NCBI RefSeq assembly: GCF_027474845.2
Contig: NZ_CP107031.2
Location: 2,308,501 to 2,372,500 of the forward strand
Length of the DNA stretch: 64,000 nucleotides
Reading direction: 5' to 3'
Source: Maribacter aestuarii
Lineage (GTDB): Bacteria > Bacteroidota > Bacteroidia > Flavobacteriales > Flavobacteriaceae
How positions within the stretch are numbered: the first letter of the stretch is position 1; each line of letters starts with the position of its first letter. Shown here piece after piece: positions 53,064 to 60,676 of this stretch. The notes under the pieces are model-generated. The model was not told the DNA's origin, did no database searches, and was given only the letters and a program-made list of their open reading frames with translations. A program made the translations under genes and the position numbers.

Positions 53064-53432
53064 ATGGCATCTATCATACATTTTGATATTTCTGCGGACG
53101 ATGTGCTCAGGGCTAAAAACTTTTATGAAAAATTATTTGGTTGGAAAATTGAAAAATATCCTACTGGCCCTCAAGAATATTATCTTATTGAAACTTTGGC
53201 AAAGACTGGAAAGCAAGGAATTGGTGGCGGTATAGCAAAAAGGGAAAAGGCAGATCAGCAAATTACTAATTTTATAGAGGTGGATTCCATTGATGAAGCC
53301 ATAGCTAAGGTGAAAGAACTTGGTGGAGAAATCCATGAGCCTAAATCCGCTATACCGAATATTGGCTACATCGCTGCCTGTAAGGATACCGAGGGGAACG
53401 TTTTTGGGCTTATGGAGGTTGTAAAGGAGTAG
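53064..53432 (+). CDS. VOC family (glyoxalase-like) protein
   Basis: 122 residues with the paired beta-alpha-beta-beta-beta units of the VOC superfamily: IHFDISADDVLRAKNFYEKLFGWKIEKY at the start and a second half ending CKDTEGNVFGLMEVVKE. Metal-ligand positions fit small VOC proteins, but the reaction cannot be told (glyoxalase, dioxygenase or resistance type). Confidence 0.88.
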   Translation: MASIIHFDISADDVLRAKNFYEKLFGWKIEKYPTGPQEYYLIETLAKTGKQGIGGGIAKREKADQQITNFIEVDSIDEAIAKVKELGGEIHEPKSAIPNIGYIAACKDTEGNVFGLMEVVKE

Positions 53433-53519
53433 TGATGTTTGCTGCCGTTGCTATGCAGTTCGCAAGAACGGGTTCTGAGTTAAGAAGTAAATAGGACAAA
53501 ATTGAATAAAAGAAGGATC

Positions 53520-54086
53520 ATGAAAATGAAAATAGAACTTAGGAATTGTCTATGGCTTTTAAGTATGACCGTATTCTTAGTCTGCTTTTGTAACTCTGTA
53601 CAGGCACAGATAGGCGGATGGAATCCCGAGCTTGAAACTAAGGCGCGAGAAGCCATAAAAATGTTCAAGGAAAAAGACCCTGAATTGGAGAATTTTTTTG
53701 AAGAGGCTTACGGATATGCAGTTTTTCCGGAAGTCGGAAAAGGTGCAGTGGGCATTGGAGGTGCCCACGGATCGGGAATCGTGTTCCAAGCGGACGCTGC
53801 CATAGGACGGGTCACCTTGACCCAAGTCACCGTGGGCTTCCAGCTTGGCGGGCAGGTCTATAGTGAGCTTATATTCTTTGAAGATGAAAAGGCTATGAAA
53901 AGGTTTAAACGAGGGAAACTTAAATTTGCCGGGCAAGTCTCCGCTGTAGCGGTAACGCTGGGTGCTTCTGCCAATGTCGCTTACCAAAATGGGGTAGCCG
54001 TATTTACCATGACCAAGGGTGGTTTAATGTACGAAGCTTCTGTAGGTGGACAAAAATTTAAATATCGTGCAATGGAGGATAATTAG
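53520..54086 (+). CDS. SYLF-domain lipid-binding protein, exported
   Basis: 188 residues from ATG 53520; an in-frame TTG at 53502 gives a longer reading. A signal peptide (cleaved near VQAQ) is followed by the SYLF/Ysc84 domain (FFEEAYGYAVFPEVGKGAVGIGGAHGSG...GGQVYSELIFFEDEKAM...SANVAYQNGVAVFTMTKGGLMYEASVGGQKFKY). SYLF domains bind phosphoinositides/phospholipids; bacterial members are periplasmic with unclear function. It follows the VOC gene by 87 bp. Confidence 0.9.
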   Translation: MKMKIELRNCLWLLSMTVFLVCFCNSVQAQIGGWNPELETKAREAIKMFKEKDPELENFFEEAYGYAVFPEVGKGAVGIGGAHGSGIVFQADAAIGRVTLTQVTVGFQLGGQVYSELIFFEDEKAMKRFKRGKLKFAGQVSAVAVTLGASANVAYQNGVAVFTMTKGGLMYEASVGGQKFKYRAMEDN

Positions 54087-54208
54087 TAAGAAGAGTAAAA
54101 GACTGTAGCTGGTATTTACTTTAAAAATTACTAATAAGCAACAGGGATATCTGAACTGTTATTCTGAAATACCATAGATCACCATCTATTAAATAATTGG
54201 GTTCGGAC

Positions 54209-54220
54209 TGATAGATGTCA
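54209..54220 (+). promoter_or_regulatory. FNR/CRP-like palindrome, site 15 (sigma-like gene and AI-2E permease)
   Basis: TGAT-AGAT-GTCA, centre 54214.5; -7 box TAGTTTTA at 54244-54251, 29.5 bp away. Confidence 0.78.
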
Positions 54221-54328
54221 TTTTTATCCCAACGATTTACCCCTAGTTTTATACCAAGTTGTCTCAATTGGAAACTCAAATGAGTTAATTACCAAAGTAG
54301 ACTGCAACTAATCTACAGAACCACGTTT

Positions 54329-55024
54329 ATGATGTCTAATAAAGAATTACAAAAGGATAAGAAGGAAATTCAGTTTGAACAGTTTTACAAAAAAATCGCC
54401 AACATTATTCCTGACTTAAAAAGGTTTATGACGGGGAGTCTAAAAGCTGCAGAATATCAAGGGCTGCTGGACAAGGGATTCTACGATACAGATGAAATGT
54501 TGGATGAAGTCTATTTGGAAGCCTTCCAGGATTTTGCTTCTGAAACCGATGCGATAAAACTTCGCCGATCACTGTTTAGAAAGGCAATTAAAAAATTAGA
54601 GGGGAAAGAAGCGGAGGAAGTACCCGATGAAGTAAACACCCATTCCCTTTTAAAAGCGGAACTTAAAACATTGAACGAAGATTTCACGACCGAAGCGGAC
54701 GGAGATCGAATACTTTTTGAGGATTTGGACGATATTTCCTATAAACAAAAAAAGGCTTGGTCAAAAGAGATTCATTTAGATGATTTTTTAGAAAAGCAAT
54801 TAGTACGAAAGCTTGGGCTTAATGAAAGTGCACTACTATCAGAAGAAAAAAGAAGGACTCTTGGGATATTGTACACTACCATCCCCGAAAGAAGTAAAAC
54901 AGTAATTGAACTGCATATTTTTGGAAATCAGGACAAGCATGAAATCGCTGAAATTATCGAGGTTCCCGAAGAGGTAGTTGAAAAAGTTATGTTCAAGGTC
55001 AAGGAAAGGTTCAAGCTACTTTAA
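54329..55024 (+). CDS. Sigma-70-region-4-like DNA-binding protein
   Basis: 231 residues, soluble, acidic in the middle. The N-terminal 95 residues are helical (FYKKIANIIPDLKRFMTGSLKAAEYQG..., like sigma region 2 or a mimic) and the last 60 (TLGILYTTIPERSKTVIELHIFGNQDKHEIAEIIEVPEEVVEKVMFKVKERF) match a sigma-70 region-4 HTH. It may be a divergent sigma factor, anti-sigma/sigma-mimic or regulator. No ECF-type anti-sigma gene is beside it; the AI-2E permease follows by 20 bp. Confidence 0.6.
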   Translation: MMSNKELQKDKKEIQFEQFYKKIANIIPDLKRFMTGSLKAAEYQGLLDKGFYDTDEMLDEVYLEAFQDFASETDAIKLRRSLFRKAIKKLEGKEAEEVPDEVNTHSLLKAELKTLNEDFTTEADGDRILFEDLDDISYKQKKAWSKEIHLDDFLEKQLVRKLGLNESALLSEEKRRTLGILYTTIPERSKTVIELHIFGNQDKHEIAEIIEVPEEVVEKVMFKVKERFKLL

Positions 55025-55044
55025 TCGAAACACCACCAAAACCA

Positions 55045-55173
55045 ATGAGGAAATATACCATAAATCTGGCCAATACTTTTTATCTGGTATTTACCACTAC
55101 AGCGGTTATCTGGATTTTTATAGAGGCTAAGGTAATTCTGGTCCCGATAGTCTTCAGTTTTTTTTTGCCTTGA
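55045..55173 (+). CDS. AI-2E/PerM family permease, N-terminal fragment (frame interrupted)
   Basis: From ATG 55045 the frame reads a hydrophobic helix (FYLVFTTTAVIWIFIEAKVIL) and VPIVFSFFLP, then stops at TGA 55171-55173. This is the usual first helix of the AI-2E/PerM family, and the next residues of that protein are found in the -1 frame. The break is in a run of nine T (55158-55166), TTTTTTTTTG. Confidence 0.75.
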   Translation: MRKYTINLANTFYLVFTTTAVIWIFIEAKVILVPIVFSFFLP

Positions 55174-56174
55174 TGCTAAAACCCATAGTTACTTTTTTTG
55201 AAAAGAAATTTCGCTTTAGGGTTTTGGCCATATTTATCTCGTATGTACTAGCGGTTATACCGTTATTCATTATTCTTTTCTTCTTCTTCAACCAAACTAG
55301 AATACTTTTTAATAATCTTCCATCCGTTCGAGAACGGTTAAAAAATATCGTTGTCTTGGTTTCCGATTGGTCAGATCGCAAATTCAATTTAGAAAGTGAT
55401 GCTACTGCTAGTTGGTTATCTGAGAACATTCTGGAGGTCTCCGATTTTTCCATAAGTGTTTTAAGAGGAAGCCTGCAATCCACTACCAACGTCTTGGCCA
55501 ATTTAATATTGATTGTGGTGATTACCTATTTTATGTTGTTGTACCGATCCGCTTTTAAGAATTTTTTACTCGTACAGGTAAATGCCAAAAGCAGGGAAAC
55601 CGTTACGCGATTATTGGACAAGGTAGAAAACCTTACCAAACGTTATATGTTGGGGCAAGGATTGGTTGTAGTCATTCTTGGCCTTCTAATTGGATCTGGA
55701 TTGTGGTTAATTGGAGTTCCCTATCCGTTCTTTTGGGGTTTTTTGGCAGGTTTTCTTGAAATTATCCCATATGTGGGAACCAGCGTTGGAGGTATATTGC
55801 CTTTCTTTTATATGTTAATGGTTTCAGATACTGTTTGGCAACCTCTGGCGGTCTTGGTTCTATATATTACTGTACAACAAATTGAGGGTAATTTTATTTC
55901 GCCGAATATAATGGGTCGCAGTATCAAAATAAACCCCATGTTCATTATTCTGGGGCTTTTTGTTGGAGGGGTCATGTGGGGTATTGCTGGCATGATCTTG
56001 GCCTTACCGATATTAGCACTTTCAAAAGAAGTTTTTAGGAATTTTCATATCCTAGAACCTTTAAGCTATCTTATGGAAGACGGTCTTACGCGAAAAAGTG
56101 ATGTTTTCACAAAACGTTTTGATAACGAAAAGTACCGCCTTTTTAATCTTTTCTTTTCAGAAAAAGTAGAATAG
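55173..56174 (+). CDS. AI-2E/PerM family permease, main part (frame interrupted)
   Basis: About 333 residues from ATG 55173 (an in-frame TTG is at 55170) with six to seven helices and the AI-2E family blocks: MLKPIVTFFEKKFRFRVLAIFISYVLAVIPL, LIGSGLWLIGVPYPFFWGFLAGFLEIIPYVG and IKINPMFIILGLFVGGVMWGIAGMILALP. The family includes the autoinducer-2 exporter TqsA and Na+/H+-type exchangers, so the substrate is open. Joined to 55045-55173 by a -1 shift it makes a normal length of about 376 residues. Co-transcribed with the sigma-like gene. Confidence 0.88.
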   Translation: MLKPIVTFFEKKFRFRVLAIFISYVLAVIPLFIILFFFFNQTRILFNNLPSVRERLKNIVVLVSDWSDRKFNLESDATASWLSENILEVSDFSISVLRGSLQSTTNVLANLILIVVITYFMLLYRSAFKNFLLVQVNAKSRETVTRLLDKVENLTKRYMLGQGLVVVILGLLIGSGLWLIGVPYPFFWGFLAGFLEIIPYVGTSVGGILPFFYMLMVSDTVWQPLAVLVLYITVQQIEGNFISPNIMGRSIKINPMFIILGLFVGGVMWGIAGMILALPILALSKEVFRNFHILEPLSYLMEDGLTRKSDVFTKRFDNEKYRLFNLFFSEKVE

Positions 56175-56209
56175 TTCAATTAGTTTATTTGAGAATTTCA
56201 TAGAACCTT

Positions 56210-56839
56210 TTAAAAGGCTAGCGTTGCTTTTCGATACAGCGTAACGTCCAAAAAAATAAACCAACTTATAAACATTAGGAATGTAATTTTTTGAATTACG
56301 GGAAGCGTTTCAAGGAATAAACCAGTTTCATAAATATAAAAATTGATTAGAAACACCAAAAGACAGAGAATGCCAAAAACGAAGAGATTTTTATGGCCGG
56401 TCTTAAATAGCTCGATGAAACAGGTTACAAAAGCGATAACCCCAAAAAATCCTGCAATCCTTACAATTTTATCGTGATTGCCAATGGCTAGAAAAACCAA
56501 TGTTAGTAACGATATAAAGCCTGAGGTTTTCATTACTTTTTGATTAAAGTTATACTCCCTGAACAGCATAGGTAAATTTCTCCATAACCAAAAAAGAGCT
56601 ATACATAACAGAGCTAAAGCTAATATGGCGTAGGGTCTGGCCGAATTGACCTCTCCATTAATAGCATAATTATCCATTAAATCACAGAGATAATTATGCC
56701 TAAAACTAAAGCCTTCTCTCTTTGGAAAAGCCCATGAACCTCCTGGATAATTCAAGGCCGCCAAAAGATATAATACTAGGAACAATCCCATGCCTACCAA
56801 TGGGAAAAGAAACATATATGGTTTTGAGTTATTAAGCAT
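56210..56839 (-). CDS. Multi-pass membrane protein, unknown function (DUF998-like)
   Basis: 209 residues with six hydrophobic helices, starting near residues 10-28, with a conserved-looking loop GGSWAFPKREGFSFRHNYLCDLMD between the first and second helix, similar to DUF998/Frag1-like proteins. Function unknown. It lies 48 bp after the lipoprotein gene on the same strand, presumably one operon under site 16. Confidence 0.65.
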   Translation of the reverse strand: MLNNSKPYMFLFPLVGMGLFLVLYLLAALNYPGGSWAFPKREGFSFRHNYLCDLMDNYAINGEVNSARPYAILALALLCIALFWLWRNLPMLFREYNFNQKVMKTSGFISLLTLVFLAIGNHDKIVRIAGFFGVIAFVTCFIELFKTGHKNLFVFGILCLLVFLINFYIYETGLFLETLPVIQKITFLMFISWFIFLDVTLYRKATLAF

Positions 56840-56887
56840 AAAAACTGTTAGTGATTAGCCAATCCTGTAATTATTTCTTTTGGTCCA

Positions 56888-57523
56888 TTACAATCTTTTA
56901 ACAAGAGCCTCACGCTCCAGTTGTTCGATGATGCGGATTACATAATCATTAACGGACAAGGTAATATTAACAGGATCAATAATATCAAAAGTACCGACCC
57001 AGACCAAGGATTTATCCTTATCATCCTTGATATTATAAATTGAAGTCTCAATATGAAAAACTTTGTAATCTTCGTAATAGTCTGGCGTGTAATAGATATC
57101 CTGAAACCTATAAAAATATGGTCCGAAACGATACCACCAGTTGTACCCAAAGGTGTAATATCCGCCCCTATGCATTGTTTTGTCATCTACCCCTATAATT
57201 GCCGTAATTGCAACAGCATCAAAACCTTTTTGCAAAAGCTCTTCCTTTAGAGTCTCTATTTCTTCTTCGCTCCTTTTTACAGCTGTGAAGGATTGATCTA
57301 TGGCCACACTGCTTTCGTAAGCATTGATTCCTCTGGACATAAACTCTTCTTTTAGTTTTTCCTCAAAAATTTTGCGTGCTGTAAGGTTATCCGTCATACC
57401 AATAATCAAAAGCTTTTGAGGACTGAAGATTTCAACTTCTTCGTTTCTCCAGCTGTCCACAAATCGTGTTGAGGAACATGCCGTAGTCATAAGTATAGTG
57501 AGGATACAAGCGATTTTCTTCAT
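56888..57523 (-). CDS. Putative lipoprotein, DUF4136-like
   Basis: 211 residues: lipobox TTAC (Cys about residue 16) followed by SSTRFVDSWRNEE, then an alpha/beta domain with KLLIIGMTDNLTARKIFEEKLKEEFMSRGINA, a Tyr-rich strand region (YYTFGYNWWYRFGPYFYRFQDIYYTPDYYE) and VWVGTFDIIDPVNI. The layout is like DUF4136/GNA1162-type outer-membrane lipoproteins. Function unknown. Confidence 0.75.
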   Translation of the reverse strand: MKKIACILTILMTTACSSTRFVDSWRNEEVEIFSPQKLLIIGMTDNLTARKIFEEKLKEEFMSRGINAYESSVAIDQSFTAVKRSEEEIETLKEELLQKGFDAVAITAIIGVDDKTMHRGGYYTFGYNWWYRFGPYFYRFQDIYYTPDYYEDYKVFHIETSIYNIKDDKDKSLVWVGTFDIIDPVNITLSVNDYVIRIIEQLEREALVKRL

Positions 57524-57574
57524 GATATTTATATTTTATGGAGCAAAAATATGAACCTGAGGTTGTGATAACAA

Positions 57575-57586
57575 TGACCTCTATCA
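57575..57586 (-). promoter_or_regulatory. FNR/CRP-like palindrome, site 16 (lipoprotein-membrane protein operon)
   Basis: TGAC-CTCT-ATCA, centre 57580.5; minus-strand perfect -7 box TATTTTTG at 57544-57551, 29.5 bp away. Confidence 0.78.
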
Positions 57587-57681
57587 GCCGTAGAGCTTGC
57601 GCCTTAAAGAATATCTTGACTTCCTAAAAAGGCCCGTTTCAAGGCTGTACAAGTATCGTAAATTTGACAAGTTTATAAACA

Positions 57682-57710
57682 GAAACAGGAGACCTCTGGT
57701 CTCCTGTTTC
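57682..57710 (-). terminator. Hairpin ending unit B of the noncoding repeat
   Basis: GAAACAGGAGACC and GGTCTCCTGTTTC form a perfect 13-bp stem with a 3-nt loop; the minus strand continues with TGTTTATAAAC. It corresponds to the hairpin at 58058-58085 of unit A (shared AAACAGGA...TCCTGTTT). Confidence 0.7.
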
Positions 57711-57862
57711 CTTTGAAGCGTTCGTTCTACTATAAACCTTCAATCAATCCTTAAGTCATCTTATCTCTAAAATGATATAGGGGCGATATGGGTAAAAAAT
57801 AATCCGAACCCTTTCCGGCCTTTATCGCCTTGCAACAATATTGACCTTTCCGTAATAGTATA

Positions 57863-57898
57863 AAAAGGACCGAGAAACCGAAATATCCCAGTCCTTTT
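57863..57898 (-). terminator. Hairpin with T-run at the 5-prime edge of unit B
   Basis: On the minus strand AAAAGGAC pairs with GTCCTTTT around a 20-nt partly paired loop, followed by TTTTTAT. It would end a transcript coming from unit A or open unit B. Confidence 0.6.
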
Positions 57899-58057
57899 AA
57901 TTGGTATCACATTACTTAAATTTTTGAATGCAGATCAAGCTGGAACGCACTAGCCGCGTATACACTTGGAATTCTGAACTTAAGTATTAATGCAATACCC
58001 ATTTATAGCTGCTAAGGCATTACTGCTTAGGAGCTTTTTCATGACTTCCAAAGAGAA

Positions 58058-58085
58058 AAAACAGGAAGCCGAAGCCTCCTGTTTT
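58058..58085 (-). terminator. Hairpin with UUCG loop and T-run ending unit A
   Basis: On the minus strand AAAACAGGA pairs with TCCTGTTTT, closed by GGC-UUCG-GCU (one G-U), then six T: a classic intrinsic terminator. Confidence 0.85.
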
Positions 58086-58246
58086 CCATAAAGAAATGAA
58101 ATTCATCTGTACCGTCTATCAATCTTTTAAATCACTTTATTGCTAAAATGACCTAACTGATCAATTTGGGCACCAACTGCATCCTTTTCTTTACTTTAAC
58201 CTATATCTTCTTGCAAAAATATAAGTCAATACCTTCCTGTTGTATA

Positions 58247-58278
58247 AGATACCGGATCACCGAAGTGATCCGGTATCT
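58247..58278 (-). terminator. Strong hairpin with UUCG loop before unit A
   Basis: AGATACCGGATCAC and GTGATCCGGTATCT form a perfect 14-bp stem with a UUCG loop on the minus strand. It is the first strong stop for a transcript started at about 58462 by site 17, giving a possible RNA of about 215 nt. Confidence 0.75.
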
Positions 58279-58497
58279 AAGAAGAGAATATTTCAACCCA
58301 ATTTCCGCTTACACTGACATCTAGTAGAATTTATTACTAAATCCGTTCAGAATTCAAATGGTATAAAAGAGTTTTCGTTACCTCTTCTTGTTTTTTGGAT
58401 TTAGTTTCCCCCGATTAAAATCCAAATTATTATTTTTCAAAGAACTTATTTTTAATTTCCAGACCACTAAAATATGCGCTTATGGTACCACTTAAAA

Positions 58498-58509
58498 TGA
58501 CCTAGGTCA
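58498..58509 (-). promoter_or_regulatory. FNR/CRP-like palindrome, site 17 (noncoding locus)
   Basis: TGAC-CTAG-GTCA, the same perfect core as site 1, centre 58503.5; minus-strand -7-like box TATTTTAG at 58467-58474, 29.5 bp away. There is no protein gene downstream on the minus strand before 57523, so it probably drives an RNA. The end of pfkB (58532) is on the other side, so it is not a pfkB promoter. Confidence 0.72.
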
Positions 58510-58531
58510 GTTTATGGTATTTTTATATTTT

Positions 58532-59467
58532 TTAACAATTTTTCTTTAACCATTCGTACAGGTCCTCCACCTCATACTTGTTGCAAAATTGAGTGCCAGA
58601 ACGCATGGTGGCTGCCGCACCACAGGCCACTCCATAGTGGACCATCTCCCTTAGTGATTTTCCCTGTACTAGACTGTATACCATGCCGGCTACCATACTA
58701 TCACCAGTTCCAATAGTAGTTTTTTGATGGACAACTGGTGAGGGGATATATTCTACAAACTCTTTTGTAGCAAGTAACGCTCCTTTGGCGCCCAAAGAAA
58801 TAACTAGAACCTCACATTTATTTTGAGTTAAAAACTTTTTCGCTAAGGAATCTAAGTGTAACGCCGAGATTGATTCAACACCCATTAAAATGCTAAACTC
58901 TTTTAAATTTGGCTTCATCATAAAAATACTGGCCTTTTTGCTTGGGAGCAATGCATCACCAGAGGTATCTATAATAAGCTTTGCCCCATTTTTATCGGTT
59001 ATTTTCGAAACCCTTATATAAAAATCCGAAGGCACCCCCTGGGGTAGTTTACCGCTAGCTACCAGAATATCCCCCTTTTGCAAACTTTCTTGCAGTTGCG
59101 TTAGTACTTTTTCCCATTCCTGTTTTTGCACATGTGGCCCAGGAACCCCAAACCGATATTGTAAGTTGGTAAGGGTGTCAGTAACCGACAGGTAATCCCT
59201 AGTCCTATCTTCAATTGAAATAGCTTTTTGTGTTATCTCTCTCATTGCTATCATTTGTCTAAGATGATCCCCAGTAGAACCTCCAGATAAATGCATGCAT
59301 AAAGATGGTGAGCCTAGCTCTTTTAGAACGCGCGAAACGTTGATACCTCCTCCACCTATATCGTAAACAGGTGGGTCGCACCTTAACTTAGTATTTGGTA
59401 TGATACCGGCTACAGCAGTATCTTTCTGAACCACAGGGTTCATGGTAAGTGTAATTATTTTAGGCAT
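58532..59467 (-). CDS. 1-phosphofructokinase family hexose kinase (PfkB)
   Basis: 311 residues of the PfkB/ribokinase superfamily: N-terminal GGGGINVSRVLKELG sugar-binding motif near residue 37, and the C-terminal TTIGTGDSMVAGMVY with catalytic Asp and anion hole near 255. It probably phosphorylates fructose-6-phosphate or fructose-1-phosphate. PfkB-type kinases of this kind accompany universal stress and Hsp20 proteins in the mycobacterial DosR regulon (Rv2029c). It is 40 bp after the protease gene pair in one operon. Confidence 0.9.
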   Translation of the reverse strand: MPKIITLTMNPVVQKDTAVAGIIPNTKLRCDPPVYDIGGGGINVSRVLKELGSPSLCMHLSGGSTGDHLRQMIAMREITQKAISIEDRTRDYLSVTDTLTNLQYRFGVPGPHVQKQEWEKVLTQLQESLQKGDILVASGKLPQGVPSDFYIRVSKITDKNGAKLIIDTSGDALLPSKKASIFMMKPNLKEFSILMGVESISALHLDSLAKKFLTQNKCEVLVISLGAKGALLATKEFVEYIPSPVVHQKTTIGTGDSMVAGMVYSLVQGKSLREMVHYGVACGAAATMRSGTQFCNKYEVEDLYEWLKKNC

Positions 59468-59507
59468 TTGTTAAATTTGTCCCTTATTTTTTTTGGGTTT
59501 TCCTTAA

Positions 59508-59705
59508 TTACCTTTTTGGAATTTTCGCCAATAACCGCATAACCTTCCCTTTTCTTAAAATAGTCGCTTCTACAGTATCACCGGATTTAAAATTTTGCAA
59601 AAGCGACCAAGCTCTTCCGAGGTTTTGCCTATTAATCAAGGGAATGTCCTCCAGAGTCAACAGAATATCGCCACCAACTATAAATTCGTCATCGTCTATG
59701 GTCAT
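59508..59705 (-). CDS. C-terminal part of trypsin-like/PDZ protease (frame interrupted)
   Basis: 65 residues: MTIDDDEFIVGGDILLTLEDIPL then RQNLGRAWSLLQNFKSGDTVEATILRKGK, which is the second half of a PDZ domain. Its ATG overlaps the TGA of the upstream frame (ATGA), and the first half of the same PDZ domain (GLYGGYSK) is at the end of that frame, so the two together are one protein broken by a one-base shift. Confidence 0.8.
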   Translation of the reverse strand: MTIDDDEFIVGGDILLTLEDIPLINRQNLGRAWSLLQNFKSGDTVEATILRKGKVMRLLAKIPKR

Positions 59706-60535
59706 TTACTATAACCACCATAAAGACCCATGGCTTCCCCTAAGGAGAATGGCGCCACGTTTTGTACTAGTATCCCCGCTTCCTGTGGTAGATTAAATAT
59801 TTCTGCTAAAGACCCACTTAGTATAGTAGCATCTATCCCTATCCAAATGGGATGCTCTTCACCCAATAGTTCTTGTGCGATATTAGATGTTGCTGCAAAG
59901 GATACCCCTTGAAAACCATGGGAATTACTCAATATAAAACTAGCAACACCAATTACCTGGCCCTTCATATTGAACAACGGCCCACCGGAACTACCTTCGT
60001 TAACTGCTGCATCGGTCTGTATGAACTCTGCAATAGGAAATCCGCTAGCAAAATTTGGTCTAGCGTGTATACCGCTGACATACCCGACCGAAAGGGAATG
60101 CCCCAGTCCAAAAGGAGCCCCAATGAGAAAAACCTGATCTCCTATTTTAACGTCATCCGAGTCCGTTAGGTGAGCTACCGAAAGGGGAGTGCTTTTCTGT
60201 TCGGTAAGTCTTATAAGTGCTACATCGGCAAAGGGATAAGAGTATACTACCTTGGCCGGAAGTTCCTCACCGTCTGAAAATTTAACCCGAACCAATGAAG
60301 CTCGTTGCACTATATGTGAGGCAGTCATGATGTCGCCCTCATTTGAAACCACAAATCCGGAACCGATGCCTTCCAGCGGCACAATCATTGACAATTCGCC
60401 CCGGCCCAATTCTCTAGGTTGCCAAGTCTTAATCAATACCACAGATTCACTAACCTTGTTGTATAATTTACTTAAGCTCTGGGAGAAACCGAACGTAAGC
60501 CAGAAGAACGCCACTATTAATTTTATTCGGGTCAT
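59702..60535 (-). CDS. Trypsin-like (HtrA-type) serine protease with split PDZ domain
   Basis: 277 residues with a signal peptide (residues 1-18) and a serine protease domain with the full triad: His74 (TASHIV), Asp104 (FADVALIRL) and Ser182 (NEGSSGGPL). It ends in GLYGGYSK, which is the first part of a PDZ domain; the rest is in the next frame (59508-59705). An active periplasmic or membrane protease could still be made, but substrate binding by the PDZ would be lost unless the shift is bridged. It heads the operon with pfkB. Confidence 0.88.
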   Translation of the reverse strand: MTRIKLIVAFFWLTFGFSQSLSKLYNKVSESVVLIKTWQPRELGRGELSMIVPLEGIGSGFVVSNEGDIMTASHIVQRASLVRVKFSDGEELPAKVVYSYPFADVALIRLTEQKSTPLSVAHLTDSDDVKIGDQVFLIGAPFGLGHSLSVGYVSGIHARPNFASGFPIAEFIQTDAAVNEGSSGGPLFNMKGQVIGVASFILSNSHGFQGVSFAATSNIAQELLGEEHPIWIGIDATILSGSLAEIFNLPQEAGILVQNVAPFSLGEAMGLYGGYSK

Positions 60536-60676
60536 TTTTAATATATAAGAGGTTATGAACGGTTTTAATCTAGTAATTTCTGTTTTTTTAATACTGGCTA
60601 CCGGAGGCTCTAACAGTTCAAAAACTGGTCGTCCAAAACAATTGAGGAACGCTTTAAGATCATGACCAAGACCGAG
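60536..60676. other. Intergenic leader of the protease gene
   Basis: Part of the nearly 1-kb gap 60536-61526. This segment shows no gene. The rest of the gap holds the decayed gene 60677-61042 and sites 18 and 19. Confidence 0.4.

Larger units (their letters stand above)
57682..57898 (-). ncRNA. Noncoding repeat unit B, candidate small RNA
   Basis: A 217-bp unit on the minus strand bounded by hairpins (57863-57898 and 57682-57710). After the first hairpin and TATAC comes a -7-like box TATTGTTG (57833-57840), then CAAG, a stem GGCGATA/TATCGCC, TCATTTTAG, ATAA..TGA..TAA, GATTGAT and GGT, then the end hairpin. The same order of blocks is in unit A. No frame over 30 codons. Predicted RNA of about 150 nt. 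Direction is inferred from the T-rich sides and UUCG loops. Confidence 0.5.
58058..58278 (-). ncRNA. Noncoding repeat unit A, candidate small RNA
   Basis: A 221-bp unit on the minus strand: hairpin 58247-58278, TATAC, GGAAGGT, perfect -7 box TATTTTTG (58214-58221), CAAG, GATA.AGG, GTCATTTTAG, ATAA..TGA..TTAA, GATTGAT, GGT, then the terminator 58058-58085. These blocks align with unit B in order and spacing, so the two are diverged tandem copies. No open frame over 30 codons. Predicted RNA about 150 nt. Confidence 0.55.

Noticed and set aside
57682..58278. CRISPR array or integron attC array for the duplicated hairpin units
   Set aside because: Only two diverged copies of over 200 bp, no short identical repeats, no cas or integrase genes.
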